Source: Monosporascus cannonballus | Lineage: Eukaryota > Ascomycota > Sordariomycetes > Xylariales | Assembly: GCA_004154925.1 (NCBI GenBank) | Contig: QJNS01000709.1 | Location: 1 to 64,000 of the forward strand | Length of the DNA: 64,000 nt | Direction: 5' to 3' | In this document: in pieces, positions 33,298 to 43,983 of the stretch | Numbering within the stretch: the first letter of the stretch is position 1 | Layout of the letters: each line of letters starts with the position of its first letter | The notes under the pieces: model-generated | What the model saw: the letters and a program-made list of their open reading frames with translations, nothing else | Told to the model about the DNA's origin: nothing | Databases searched by the model: none | Program-made: the position numbers and the translations under genes

Positions 33298-34421
33298 TCA
33301 TGAGCTCTTGAGCTTCTCGGTCAGCTGGGGCACCTTTTCAAACAGGTCCCCAACCAGTCCGACATCGGCGACCTGGAATATGGGCGCCTCGGCATCCTTG
33401 TTGATGGCAGCAATCACCTTACTGTCTTTCATACCCGCCAGGTGCTGGATGGCACCGGAAATGCCCACCGCCATGTACAGCTGCGGAGCAACGACCTTGC
33501 CAGTCTGGCCGACCTGCAGGCTGTTGTCGGCATATCCGCTGTCCACGGCCGCGCGCGAAGCGCCGACGGCCGCTCCGAGGGCGTCCGCAAGCGGAAGCAT
33601 GATCCTGTCGAATTCCTCCTTGGACTTGAGACCCCGGCCTCCCGAGACGACCTTACCGGCGGTGGCCAGGTCGGGCCGGTCCGACTTGGCCAAGTCCTCG
33701 GAAACCCATTCAGTGGAGGCCTCCACCTTGGGGTCGACGCCCTCCTCCACGACAGCAGAGCCGCTTCCTACCTCGGCGGCCGCGAATGCCGTGCCTCGGA
33801 TGGTGATAACCTTGATCGAGTCGGAGGACTCGACCGTGGCGATGGCGTTGCCCGCGTATATGGGTCGCACGAAGGTGTTCTCGTTCTCAATGGCCGTGAT
33901 GTCGGAGATCTGCTGCGAGTCTAGAAGGGCGGCTACGCGGGGGAATAAGCTCTTGCCGAAGGCCGTGTGGCCGACGAGTACGTGAGTGTAGCCGCCCTTC
34001 TTGATGTTCTCAACGAGGAGCGGCGCGTAATTCTCGGGAAGTCCCTGAAGAACCGCAATCAGCCCAGGCTTTTGCGCGCAACATGAGCGATAACAGCTAT
34101 CTAGAGGTTGCGCACCTTATCGTAAGCCGCGTTGTCGACGGTGATGATCTTCTCAACCCCCTCTACCTTCGCAGCCTCTTCCGCTACGGGCTTGATGTTA
34201 CCGCCCGCGATGAACCCGTGGATGGTGCCTCCGAGTTTCTTCGCGGCGGTAATCGCGTTGAGGGAGCCGTGGTTCAGCTTGCCGTCGCGCTGCTCCAGAA
34301 CGGCCAGTGAGGAAAGTAACCTCCGGAGGGCGGAGGGGCCCAGGGAAGATGCGAATGTGGAGGTTGGTCGTGGCAAATTGCCAGCGCCTCTGAGGACCGT
34401 TCTCCTCGCCGTTGAAAACAT
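33298..34421 (-). CDS. ETFA: electron transfer flavoprotein subunit alpha, mitochondrial
   Basis: Matrix FAD protein that takes electrons from acyl-CoA and other dehydrogenases and passes them to ETF-ubiquinone oxidoreductase. Predicted 350 aa in two exons, 34421-34116 and 34044-33298. The intron (34115-34045) has a GTGCGC donor and CTGAT branch site; the join gives [15 protein letters not shown]. The N-terminus [19 protein letters not shown] is a mitochondrial presequence; an upstream in-frame ATG at 34442 is less likely. The N-terminal ETF fold is followed by [20 protein letters not shown]. The FAD-binding half has [49 protein letters not shown] and [20 protein letters not shown], the family signature. 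The beta subunit is not in this window. Confidence 0.97.
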
Positions 34422-35624
34422 GGTTAAATGCAGTTCGCGCAAGTTGGCAACCTCGCCCGTTTTCCGGGAAACAAAGGGCTTTGTGTTAATTCGCCGTCGG
34501 AAACTCCAGTCAAGCGGCTTACAACGGCTTCAGACCGGAGCAAGCCGAGGTATTTGGAATTCTCCCCGGTGGGAAGTGGTCTAGGCTCTATGCAGCTAGC
34601 CGATACTATGTATTTCCGTTACCCCCCCAGAGCCAGTTTTTGCGAAATTGTCTTCCCATCCAAGTCATACAAGTCGACCCTTCAACGAAGCCGTGATGTT
34701 TCAGAGAGTGCACCTTTGCGATAGTGGGCGGAGGCCTCGGCTCTCGTTGGACTCCCTGCACCAGGCGGATACTATTATGATGGTACTTGAGAGGACACCA
34801 TGCGTTTTCTGATGGTGATTAAGAAAGGCAGACATTATTAACCAATGGCGTATGTCGATTCTCAGATCGCGTAGGTTTTCTGGTAGAATCTTAGAGACGG
34901 TGTTTAACTGACTCCTAACTCAGAGACATAAGCGTAGTAGTAGCCTCTTCATATTGAAAAATAAGAAAGGGGACTATTATATTAAGCTTGCATTTTAGAC
35001 CATGGTACCGTTCGTATTGCTCAGCTTTAGGGGCAAGCCAGATCAGAATTATACAGTCGTGGGTGCCTCTAATAGCTCTTATTTATGAGATAACCCATTA
35101 GACTGCAGGTAACACGATTTTCAAACATTATTATTCTCGTGTCCCTTGACGATGAGCACGTGCTTCATTTTACAAGTCAAACGGACTGGCCGAGCAGAAG
35201 CTAGCCAACCTATTATATGTTCCATTGGCCAAGCTTTGGGAGGTTCTCGCATTGCTGGTAGTGAAGGTAGATCGCGGTGGTATTCTGATCATGTAAGGAC
35301 GGCAATGGTATCCCTAAACGACTCGGCATACGGAACACTCGGCTATGATACTCAAATAAAGATGCCCTTGTATTAGAGTATATCCCACAGACTAACACCC
35401 TTAACTTATGACATGGTTGGCACGAGTGTCCGGTTCTTAGCTACTCGTGAGTACTTTGTGTCAATTTGCGCTAGCTTGCCCTCCTCCCTCCTATCCCTAT
35501 CATCATGGTCTCTCGACCACGAAGTACCCAAAGCGGTTTCCATACAACAAATTTACCACCCCAGGCTCTATCGTAGGACCGGCGGAAGCACAGAGTTCTC
35601 CGGAATTCATTCGTTAAAATGCTA
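34422..35624. other. gene-free region between ETFA and the Pro-rich protein gene
   Basis: 1.2 kb holding the ETFA promoter. ORFs are short and featureless. No repeat seen. Confidence 0.5.
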
Positions 35625-36706
35625 TCACCGACCTTCTGTGGTATGATCATATTGACCCTTCATCTTGTTAACTCTATACCTTCCGTCGTTAAGATCCCAG
35701 ACGGCCGTTGGAGGGTCCCACATGGTTTCCAGTACCTCCCCTTCCGGATCCTCCGGATCCATGAGACGGATCTCGTATCCGGGTTTGTAGCCGAGATCTA
35801 ATTTGTTTTTTTTCGAGTACTGGGTGTATAGGTCATCCAGGTCTCGCAAGATGCTGCTAAGGCGGCGTCGACGCGTAATGGGGAAGTCCAGTTGTAAAAA
35901 GTAGGCTACGAAGTTACTCTCCTTGCCGGGTAGTGGTTGTGAGATTTTTCGCTTGCGTTTATTGTAGTCCACATAATAATCGACTTGCTCTGGTTCATAC
36001 CATGATTCGAATCCGTACCTCTCCTTGATTTGTTTCCAAAACATATCATGAGGCAGCTGATGCGCCCGCCATGCGGATTCTAGCGACGGTGGTGGATCAG
36101 GCACCACGGGTGGTATAACAAGGGCCTGTGGTGGCGTATACGAAGCCGCAAGGGATGTATCAGGAGTAACGGATAGTGCATAGAGAGCCGGGAGTGGTGG
36201 ATCGGGGGCCGGGGGTGGTACAATGGGAGCCGCAGGCGATGGACCAGACACATCAGGTTGTGCGGAAGCCTTTCGACGATGCTTTGAAGGGGTCTTCTGA
36301 TGAGGCGATCGGTTTGCCGGTTTAGAAGACGATTTGTCTGCCCTTCTAGGGTCTTGTGGGACATCGTGTCGGTGTGAACTGCGGCTTTTATGCCGATGTG
36401 CCGGCGGCGGTATAAACTCGCTCGGAGGAGTGGGAGGTGAAGACCAAACCCTAGTTCTACTAGAACCAGATGGGCCTAAGTAAGCTCAGATCGGCGTCTA
36501 GGAAAACTTACCCATAGTACGCTGATTCATCGATCCGAATCCTAGCATTCCTAGATGAGCCCAAGTAAGCCTAGATCTGTGCCTATGAAAACTTACCCAT
36601 AATAAGCTGGGTTGTCTGAGGGCTCGATTGGCTCTTCGATATAGGGGTCTCGCGATTTGTCATTAACCTTCTCTTTGCCTTTGGCTGGCTTGCCTGAGCG
36701 TGACAT
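35625..36706 (-). CDS. unknown Pro-rich protein with a duplicated micro-exon
   Basis: I do not recognise this family. Predicted 324 aa in three exons: 36706-36597, 36541-36512 (30 nt) and 36459-35625. The start MSRSGKPAKGKEKVNDKSRD is basic. Exon 1 ends SDNPAYYG and the micro-exon encodes IRIDESAYYG, so the same YYG|GTAAGT junction occurs twice. A basic His/Lys/Ser-rich stretch and a Pro-rich region (PIVPPPAPDPPLPALY) lead to a compact C-terminal domain with WRAHQLPHDMFWKQIKERYG, VDYYVDYNKRKRKI, YFLQLDFPITRRRRL and MWDPPTAVWDL. There is no signal peptide or membrane segment. Nuclear location is possible from the basic runs but unproven. All three joins keep one open frame, which supports the model. 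Confidence 0.7.
36460..36526 (-). repeat. copy 2 of a tandem exon-end/intron duplication
   Basis: Partner of 36542-36612. It includes the last codons of the micro-exon (SAYYG) and intron 2. Confidence 0.75.
36542..36612 (-). repeat. copy 1 of a tandem exon-end/intron duplication
   Basis: This stretch (end of exon 1 plus intron 1) aligns over about 55 nt with 36460-36526 (end of exon 2 plus intron 2). Both contain TATGGGTAAGTTTTC and a matching GATCT...GCTTACTT...CATCT block. The copies have diverged at scattered positions, so it is not a recent assembly error. Confidence 0.75.
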
Positions 36707-37208
36707 GATGACCAGGTAATTAGATTTTTCCAGAAGAAAAGTACTGATACCCTATGTTGAGGATGTTGTCTATTTAGTTAGGCGTGGATAAGATGCGCAG
36801 ATGAGGAGGTCGCGATTGTAGTGTGTTTCCCACGAGGCCTGACCCTGCTCCTTATACTTTGCAGATGCGCAATAAATCCATTGGACAACGGCCGCAATGT
36901 CACGGAAGATAGCCGTGTGACCAACGTTACTATTGAATCGTTGCGTTGGAGACAGTCAATTATTCAGCGATACGTCCTTCGTTTCTGGGTATTGTAATCC
37001 AACAGCCCGGAGAGGAGACCAACCCCATGCCATGTGGACTGGTGAATCATCCCAGAAAATCCGTCTGAATCCTGTAGTGCTCGACGCAAACTGTCGGGCA
37101 AATTGTAAAAGAGATACCGAAACCGGACTGAGGGCGATCTAATCCGAGTGATTAGAAGGTGCTGCTCAGGCCGGGTAGCTTGCCCCCCTGAAGATAGAAT
37201 GGCTCGAT
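36707..37208. other. intergenic region upstream of the Pro-rich protein gene
   Basis: About 500 bp. It holds the promoter of the minus-strand gene at the left and the 3' UTR of the HAD gene at the right. Nothing else seen. Confidence 0.5.
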
Positions 37209-38060
37209 TCATCTTGGAGTGATGTCGAACTTTATATTTTCCATAATTTCAGTGAAGCTAGAAGCCCATGATATTCTATCACTGACGTCGGCTTCGCGGA
37301 CATGTGGGGCCTTCTTGCCTATCCGTCTGAGCGTCTCTAAGAGCGTCGTATCCGGACTATCTGCTATGACGATCCCCCGATGAGCCGCAAGCAGACACTC
37401 CAGATCCGTGTTCGAATCACCCACATAGACCGATAACTTGTCCGCGAGCGATTCCTGTCGCAGGACGGCCTCCATAACATCCAGCTTATCTTGGGAGTTC
37501 GTCAGCGTCCGCGGCTCGCCACCCCCTCGATTCAAGATCGCGGGTCCGGCGACCGAGCCATCCTCGCGGACGTCGTTCGCGACGACGGTGATACCCGGGT
37601 GGCCGCAGGCGCCCTCGATGAACGACGCCGACCAGTTGACGGAGACGACCCAGACGCGCCACCCCTCGCGTGCCCGTACGTCCACGAACTCGCGGAAGCC
37701 AGGCCTCAGGTTGATGGTGCCGTTGGCGACGAGCGCGCGGCCGGCCTCACGGAACGCGCCGCCCCCGATGCCGCGGAACAGGCCACAGCGGCGCACTCGG
37801 TCCAGCGAGCACGTCTCGAGGTGTTTGAGGGCGCGCAGGAACTCGACCTCCTGGGCGGGTTCGAGGCGCGCGGCGGCCGGGGTGTGGTGCCCGTCGGCGC
37901 CGGCGCGGTAGTCGTCGATGTACGCCTGGACGACGGCGTCCCACTCGCAGGACAGGTCGCGACCTGCGTCGGACCGCTGCAGGCGCAGGGCAAAGCCGGC
38001 CAGCTCGCCGATGGTGTCCTGCGCTGTGATGGTGCCGTCGAAGTCGAGGAAGATGCTCAT
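37209..38060 (-). CDS. HAD-superfamily phosphatase
   Basis: Predicted 283-aa cytosolic hydrolase. Single exon. HAD motif I is at the very start (FLDFDGTITAQD, nucleophile Asp7 and acid/base Asp9). Motif II is VVSVNWSASFIEG, the motif III lysine is in NSQDKLDVMEAV, and motif IV is YVGDSNTDLECLLAA. The cap region between motifs I and II is helical, as in the phosphoserine-phosphatase-like subgroup. Its resemblance to fungal 2,3-diketo-5-methylthiopentyl-1-phosphate phosphatase-like proteins is general only, so the substrate is unknown. All four catalytic motifs are intact. Base composition is GC-rich in the 5' half, giving several shadow ORFs. Confidence 0.9.
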   Translation of the reverse strand: MSIFLDFDGTITAQDTIGELAGFALRLQRSDAGRDLSCEWDAVVQAYIDDYRAGADGHHTPAAARLEPAQEVEFLRALKHLETCSLDRVRRCGLFRGIGGGAFREAGRALVANGTINLRPGFREFVDVRAREGWRVWVVSVNWSASFIEGACGHPGITVVANDVREDGSVAGPAILNRGGGEPRTLTNSQDKLDVMEAVLRQESLADKLSVYVGDSNTDLECLLAAHRGIVIADSPDTTLLETLRRIGKKAPHVREADVSDRISWASSFTEIMENIKFDITPR

Positions 38061-38695
38061 GGCTGGCGGTGGTGGTGAGTGGTTATGTGAGATGGCGATG
38101 GGGGAGAGTTGGGAGAAGGGTGGTGGGCTAGATTGGGAGACGGGCTTCTGAGATTAATGGTGGATAAACGAGGTCATGTTCCTGCTTGAAACTGGCAAGA
38201 AGCTTTTTAAGACGCTGCGGCCGTATAAACTTCAACCTTAATCGGCCAGTAGCTGAATGTAGTTATCTTCATGCAGGCTACGATGCAAGACGGAGCCGCA
38301 AACGTCGTATTAAGGAGCCGGACCCACTTAGCAACCTCTGTGGCTCTCTGTGCTCTCCAACTTGGAGCGCTCTATAGCATACATATAATGAGCGTAACTT
38401 GCATATCGCTAGGCCATGACTTGAATATTATCACATGTGTCTGGACTACGTCCCATTTCGTTGCTGCTAGTCCGACTATTTTCCCGAGAGATTTGCTCGG
38501 GAATGCGGGACTGCAGCCGTCTAGATCTCAGTCTACCCGTGTAATCGGTTGATGCCGAGGGTATCATCTACCACAATGGATTATATGAAGGACCGCTTGA
38601 AAAAAAAACCCCCCCACCAAACGCCGAAACTCCCTTTTCCATGCTCAAGATGGCTGACAAGAAGAAGGTTGTGCTGATGTGCCTGGAGGACCCTA
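38061..38695. other. intergenic region HAD phosphatase / TFG2
   Basis: About 635 bp between the HAD start codon and the TFG2 stop codon. No gene seen. Confidence 0.5.
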
Positions 38696-39930
38696 TCATG
38701 AAGGCATTACATCCTCCATCTCCACATTATCGTCATCAGCGTCGAAGTCAGACTCATCGCCTTCGGGGCCCAAGTCGGGTGCTGCACTCTCGACACCTTG
38801 CAGGTTCCCTCTCTTGTATTCAGGCTTCAACTCCCAGTGGTTGGCAAAGCGACCGGTCTTATGCAAGACGGCTAACTCTTCGAGATTCTCGCGTAACCAC
38901 GCCTCGGGCTGGTTCAGGGTCTGCTTGAAAGCCTTCATAGACCAATAATTGAACCTGTCATAGCACTGGAATATACGGTCGCGCAGCTCGCTCTGGGACA
39001 AGCGCGCAGCCCTCTCCTCCTGCTTCTTCTTGGCGGCCTTCTTGGCATCCGCAAGAGGACGCTGTCGCATATTAGAGCATGCTTGCAGATAAGGAAAGGG
39101 GCAAAACTCACCACCAGGGTGCTGAACTTGTCGGGCGCGAATGAACCGGCCTGGATGATACCGCTGGGCATTCCCCTAGCAGCAGCCATCATCTTTGTCG
39201 TCGCCTTGGGCTTCATGGCGTCGCTTGCTCTCGTGGTCAGGATATGTCTCGTCTCGGCATTCATGACAGGCTGGCAGTTCAACTCATGCGCGAACTTCCC
39301 AGCAAGTACCGTCTTCTCTGCTCCCCATTAGCATGTCCACAGGGCATCTCGCGATGAGGAGTACGAACTAGGTATGGCCTTTCTGTAGTAGGGCTGATAA
39401 CGTTTCTTGACACCGGCATTCGCGTCTTGCTGGTTCTTGTCACGCGACGGCTGTTCCTGTCTTCGCCGGAGATGAGGTGGGATATTTCTATTCGCACCCT
39501 GGGACTTATTCTTATAGCCAGGCAGATCCTGCTCGGTGAACATGAAAGTGTTGATGAGCTGCATATCCTTGACGTCTAGATTGTATTCCTTGGGAACGTT
39601 CTGATGCTCGGGCTGGCGATGGTCTAACAGCATCGCAATGCGCTGTCTGGGTTGACCGTCCGGCCCAACCTCGTTCCATTGGCGTATAGTACCAATTCTG
39701 ATCTCTGCATCATCGTCGAGATGGACCCACGCATCGTAAAGGTATTTTGGCACATGGGTCAAGTAAACGTTGCCAGCGTAATTATCGGGCGCGGGATTGT
39801 CGGTATAGAACTCGAGGTCTCCAGCATCTTCGTAGATATCGTCGTCGGATAGGGCGGCCGGCGAAGGTTTGACGTCGTCGGGGTCATTCTTGATGCCTGA
39901 TTCAGGCTTCACCTGGGAAGTTGAGGCCAT
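38696..39930 (-). CDS. TFG2: TFIIF beta subunit (Tfg2/RAP30)
   Basis: General transcription factor subunit that binds RNA polymerase II and helps start-site selection. Predicted 377 aa in three exons: 39930-39369, 39317-39112 and 39061-38696. Intron 1 (39368-39318, GTTCGT donor) joins YYRKAIP to KKTVLAGKFAHELNCQPV; intron 2 (39111-39062) joins DKFSTLV to RPLADAKKAAKKK. The N-terminal dimerisation region holds GNVYLTHVPKYLYDAWVHL and EIRIGTIRQW. The linker has ILTTRASDAMKPKATTKM. The C-terminal winged helix is RDRIFQCYDRFNYWSMKAF to GRFANHWELKPEYK, matching RAP30's terminal WELKPEY. An acidic tail follows. The exact end of intron 2 could move by a few codons. Confidence 0.95.
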
Positions 39931-40996
39931 GTTGAAAGGCCACGCAAGAGGTTCGATTTTACGCGATAGTAGAACAATGGCGACTGGCTGGTATCCGACG
40001 TTAGAGACCCGGCGCGTGTTGTGTTGAAAGAAAGAGCTTTTGATGATGTTTGTTGCTACTAGGTAACGTTAACTGCTTGCGAACAAAGTCACATCAAAGA
40101 ATCCTTCGCTTCAATTGTACCTTATGGCCTAAGGGCCTGGGGTACCGTAGGTACCTAGCCCGGCGAAGTAATCCTTTAGGCGGAATGACGCAAGTATGTA
40201 ACAGGAGGTACGGGCTAGGGGCAGCTGCGAGCAACTACATACTTAACACACACATACATGCCTTAGTCTGATTAGATAGATTCGATAAGAGGATAACTTA
40301 AATCGGTCAGTTCAGAGCAAATCCATCCAGTCTACATACATATCTGGGTAAATCTGCATTCTCGGTACACCATGTTTAAACTCGCATCATATTTACTTCC
40401 ACTATTTCTACGACATTATTGGTTGAATACTGCGTGGCCAGTAACACTAAGCACCGGAGGTTGAAGGTAGCGAGCGCAAAAGGTAGGAGGCGTTCATCAT
40501 CTCTCCCTTTGACACTCAAATCCCTCCCTTTACCTTGAGGATATGCCATGCCACCCCAACAGTGCGGACAAAGACGTTTATCGCATTCGCATCTTGCACG
40601 TGACAGCTGTTACAAATTCATCATTGTTCCTCTTCTCGATGGTAATTCCCCCTTGACCGATTCGCGCTTTCTCCATTTCCCTTACATAGTACTTTGCCGC
40701 TGCGTTCTGGCGGCCGTGCGTGCGCTAGGTTCTTATAAAGCACTTACCTTAATAGCCCCTCCTTCCAATCCATTATTCAGCAAGGTACAAAACCCTAACG
40801 GCATACCTAACATGATCATAAAAGTGTTCTCCTGGAACCTTCTCTGCTGTCACTCTTAGGTACTTAACCATCATCACCGCCAAATCACCCTCGCCTACAT
40901 ACTGCATTATCTTCTTCCTCGTCCTTCGAGATCCTGGTTGCCCTTCGTAGCATCGCTTACGGTTATTAGCAACACATAGTATTCGAGCGATAACTC
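39931..40996. promoter_or_regulatory. divergent intergenic region TFG2 / CCCH protein
   Basis: 1.07 kb between opposing start codons. It contains the palindromic TAGGTACCTAG at 40148-40158 and an AAACCCTAAC box near 40789. No gene seen. Confidence 0.45.
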
Positions 40997-42550
40997 ATGG
41001 CGACTTCGGAGGAGCAAGAGCTGATGGCCAAGATTGGCAGTCTAGCCAGTAAAATTAATCGCCACAAAGCCCAACAGCATAACACCAACTTCGGTATGCC
41101 ATATCTTACCACGATGATTCCTGGGGTTTGGTTACCTTTACCGTGATTTCTTTCCTTGTAAGAGAAGCTGACAGCATAGACCCCCACCATCCCTCCCGAG
41201 CATCCCACTACCATCGAGTCGCACCCTATCCTTCTGTAGGCTATCGCGGGCCTGGACGCAATAGATATCGCAACAAGACCCTCGTTCTCAATGGGCAATC
41301 TGGTTCTGCTCCATCTGTTGATGTTAATGCTACTACCAACTCGACGAGCCCGTCATGGGTGAGCAAGACCGATCGCCACCTACAGCTGATCAATAGCGCG
41401 ATATACGAGAAAGAAGCGCAATCACGTAGCTATGCGATTGAGCAAACTCATCGTCACAGACAGCTTCAGAAGGACAATCGGGAAAAGTCCAAATTAGCCA
41501 ATTTCGCCCGTCAGAACGCACACCCTGCCGCTCCCTCATCTTCCGCGTCTGCATCGGCCCCGAAATTCGAGATTACCGTCGACGGCATTCATTTCCACGT
41601 CTTGAAAGGCGGAAACAAACTCGTCAAGTTTCCCGGTAATTCCTGACTTTTGTTGTGCTTCAACACAGAGCATTACTGACCGCATTAGGCGACGTGAACC
41701 CCCCTAGCGCTACTCCCAAGGTCGCCTTCATTGGCGGTGTCAAGTTTCATCGGACCAGAAATGGCAACCTCGTGCGACATGGCATTCTTCGGGCTCAGCA
41801 GTACGTAATCCCTGACGCCAACAGCTCGTGTACTAATGCACTTCAGGCTCGCGGGCGGAGTTAAGAAGGTCAACGAACAGTGCAAAGCCTTCTCGTGGAA
41901 CGGTATTGTCTTCCTCAAAAGAACCGGATTCGCCTATCTCGCGACTAGTCTTTTTGGCGTGGCGGTATGGTAAGAGCCCTGGCGCATATACTAACTAGAT
42001 CTTAGGTTGTTGCCCGAAAGGCCCTAATTGCCGTTATATCCACGATGTTTCCAAGGTGTCTCTCTGCAGACAACTGCTCTCGAAAGGCGCCTGCCCAGAG
42101 GGCGACTCGTGCGACCTCTCTCATGAGGTCACAGAGGAGCGCACTCCTCTGTGCCTGCATTTTGCCAAGGGAAAGTGTATCAACCCTTCCTGTCCCTATG
42201 TTCATGTTCAGCACTCCCAATCCGATCCCGTATGCCGGGCTTTCGGGGTCTATGGATACTGTGACAAGGGAGCTCAATGCCCCGAACGTCACGTATATGA
42301 ATGCCCTGATTTTAGCAACACAGGTGTCTGTAAGATCAAGGGCTGTAAGCGTCCACACATAGAAAGGGCAAGCGTCCTTCGCAGAGCCGGCAATCGTTCT
42401 TCACCAGAAGAGGTGGATGACATATCTAGCGACGATGACGTCGCGGCGGATAGCGATGACGTCGACTCCGATGGAGTAGAAGAGTTTATTGGAAAGGACG
42501 AGGCCGAAGACGCACGCTTCTCAGAACAGACGGATTTCATCAGTTTTTGA
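40997..42550 (+). CDS. CCCH zinc-finger protein with five fingers (ZC3H3-like)
   Basis: Predicted 421-aa RNA-binding protein; array size and order resemble animal ZC3H3 and its fission-yeast counterpart, linked to mRNA 3' processing and export. Five exons: 40997-41093, 41180-41635, 41689-41800, 41847-41902 and 42006-42550. The first finger is split by intron 4: CKAFSWNG joins CCPKGPNCRYIH. Then come CRQLLSKGACPEGDSCDLSH, CLHFAKGKCINPSCPYVH, CRAFGVYGYCDKGAQCPERH and CPDFSNTGVCKIKGCKRPH. Before them lie a basic N-terminal coil, KTLVLNG and a repeated FEITVDGIHFHVLKGGNKL / VAFIGGVKFHRTRNGNL element. The tail is acidic. Introns of 46-103 nt each have CTAAC/CTGAC-like branch sites. The gene model is long but every join keeps the finger spacing. 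Confidence 0.9.
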
Positions 42551-43793
42551 TGAGATCACACTGCAATCACGGCTGACCACATAGGTGCTCTCGGCATGAT
42601 TTGGCTCCCGTGGCCCATACGAGCGTGGCTAGCTCGCCCGTCACCGGTTTTCCTTCCCGACATAGTATCGTACAGCTGCGTAGGACATTGGAAGGGGTAT
42701 ATCACAACGATTGGTTGGCGTCTCCAGCGCGTTGGCTTCCCCGTACGATTGTTCGTGATACCCCATATGCTTCACTGCCCAGGTGAACTTCTCTCGAGAA
42801 TTCGATATCCCGGGTGGATCAGGGATAGAGGGACGAAAAGAAAGATACATAGACGAAGATAATAATATACAATAATGTGCTTTCGATTGCTGGTGGTCGG
42901 TGCCCTAAATTCGAATCTGGCCGTCCTCACCCCTAGTTCCCCTTGGAGGTGCCCTAGAGGAAAGGTCCCTACCAGATGCCGAATAAAGACCGAAATTTCG
43001 TGAGGTAGCTGAGGGCATCACAACACACACTTTTCACCATATACAATGTCCGTAGTCTGGCCCCGTCCAAACTTACAGTAGGACACTTAGACATGCTTTC
43101 ATCATTTGACATAATTCTCTAGCCCGGCATGTCATTTGCGTTACCTTCGATAAACCGGATGATGTGGTGGATTGGCATTATGAGCGTCCATTACTACCCC
43201 GCAGAAAATATACTATTTTTAGTAGTTGATTAGAAAGGGGGCTGTGACGCTTTCAGGCTTGCTTCATCTGCTGCCGTTCAACCCCCTTCGAGGAAGACCA
43301 CCAGGCCCTTGGTAAATAGACAGAGGCCTCCCTTTGTATAAGATGGAACATGACGAAGACGCGGAACCACCTGTCTAAACTTACAGGTAGCTAGCCGCAT
43401 GCATCGCCTTCCGAGTACAGGGAGGCTGACGGGAACGGAGCCCACATCGATGAGACCCCTTATTCCACCATGTTATTAGCAGGTACCCGTGGAGTAATGA
43501 TTTTCTACTCTTACGTGGGGTAAGTCATAACGTATCAGCCCCTCCTAATATGGCCGGCGCGTACCTAACTTCGGCCTTCTAATAACGAGATGTGGGACGC
43601 TTAAATAGAAGATTTAATATCATATATTATAAACCGGACGAATCCACACACTCTTGCTATCGCTTTTTTCGTCATTCATTCTACTTCTGTCCCGCTTCAG
43701 TCTGGGCTGAGTTACAGCTGCTACCATATCGAGTGCGACAACCGTTTGAGCATCCGACCACGTACGGTACAGTATCCACGTTTCGTTATTACG
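42551..43793. other. gene-free region before the Sel1-repeat gene
   Basis: 1.24 kb. It holds the 3' UTR of the CCCH gene and the promoter of the Sel1-repeat gene. No gene or clear repeat. Confidence 0.5.
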
Positions 43794-43950
43794 ATGGGTC
43801 TCCGCGATCTGCTCAAGAAGAAGGATCGGCTGGACGGAGGGGTCGGCACCGATGCCGAAACGCTGGGGAGATTGACGGCAGGGCCCGAGTTCACCTTCAT
43901 CCGCTCCGACACGCACACGCAGGAGATCATCCAGCCACCCGGCCGCGCCT

Positions 43951-43983
<33 letters not shown>

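Noticed and set aside
38641..38948. Plus-strand ORFs over the TFG2 last exon
   Set aside because: Antisense to the conserved winged-helix exon of TFG2.
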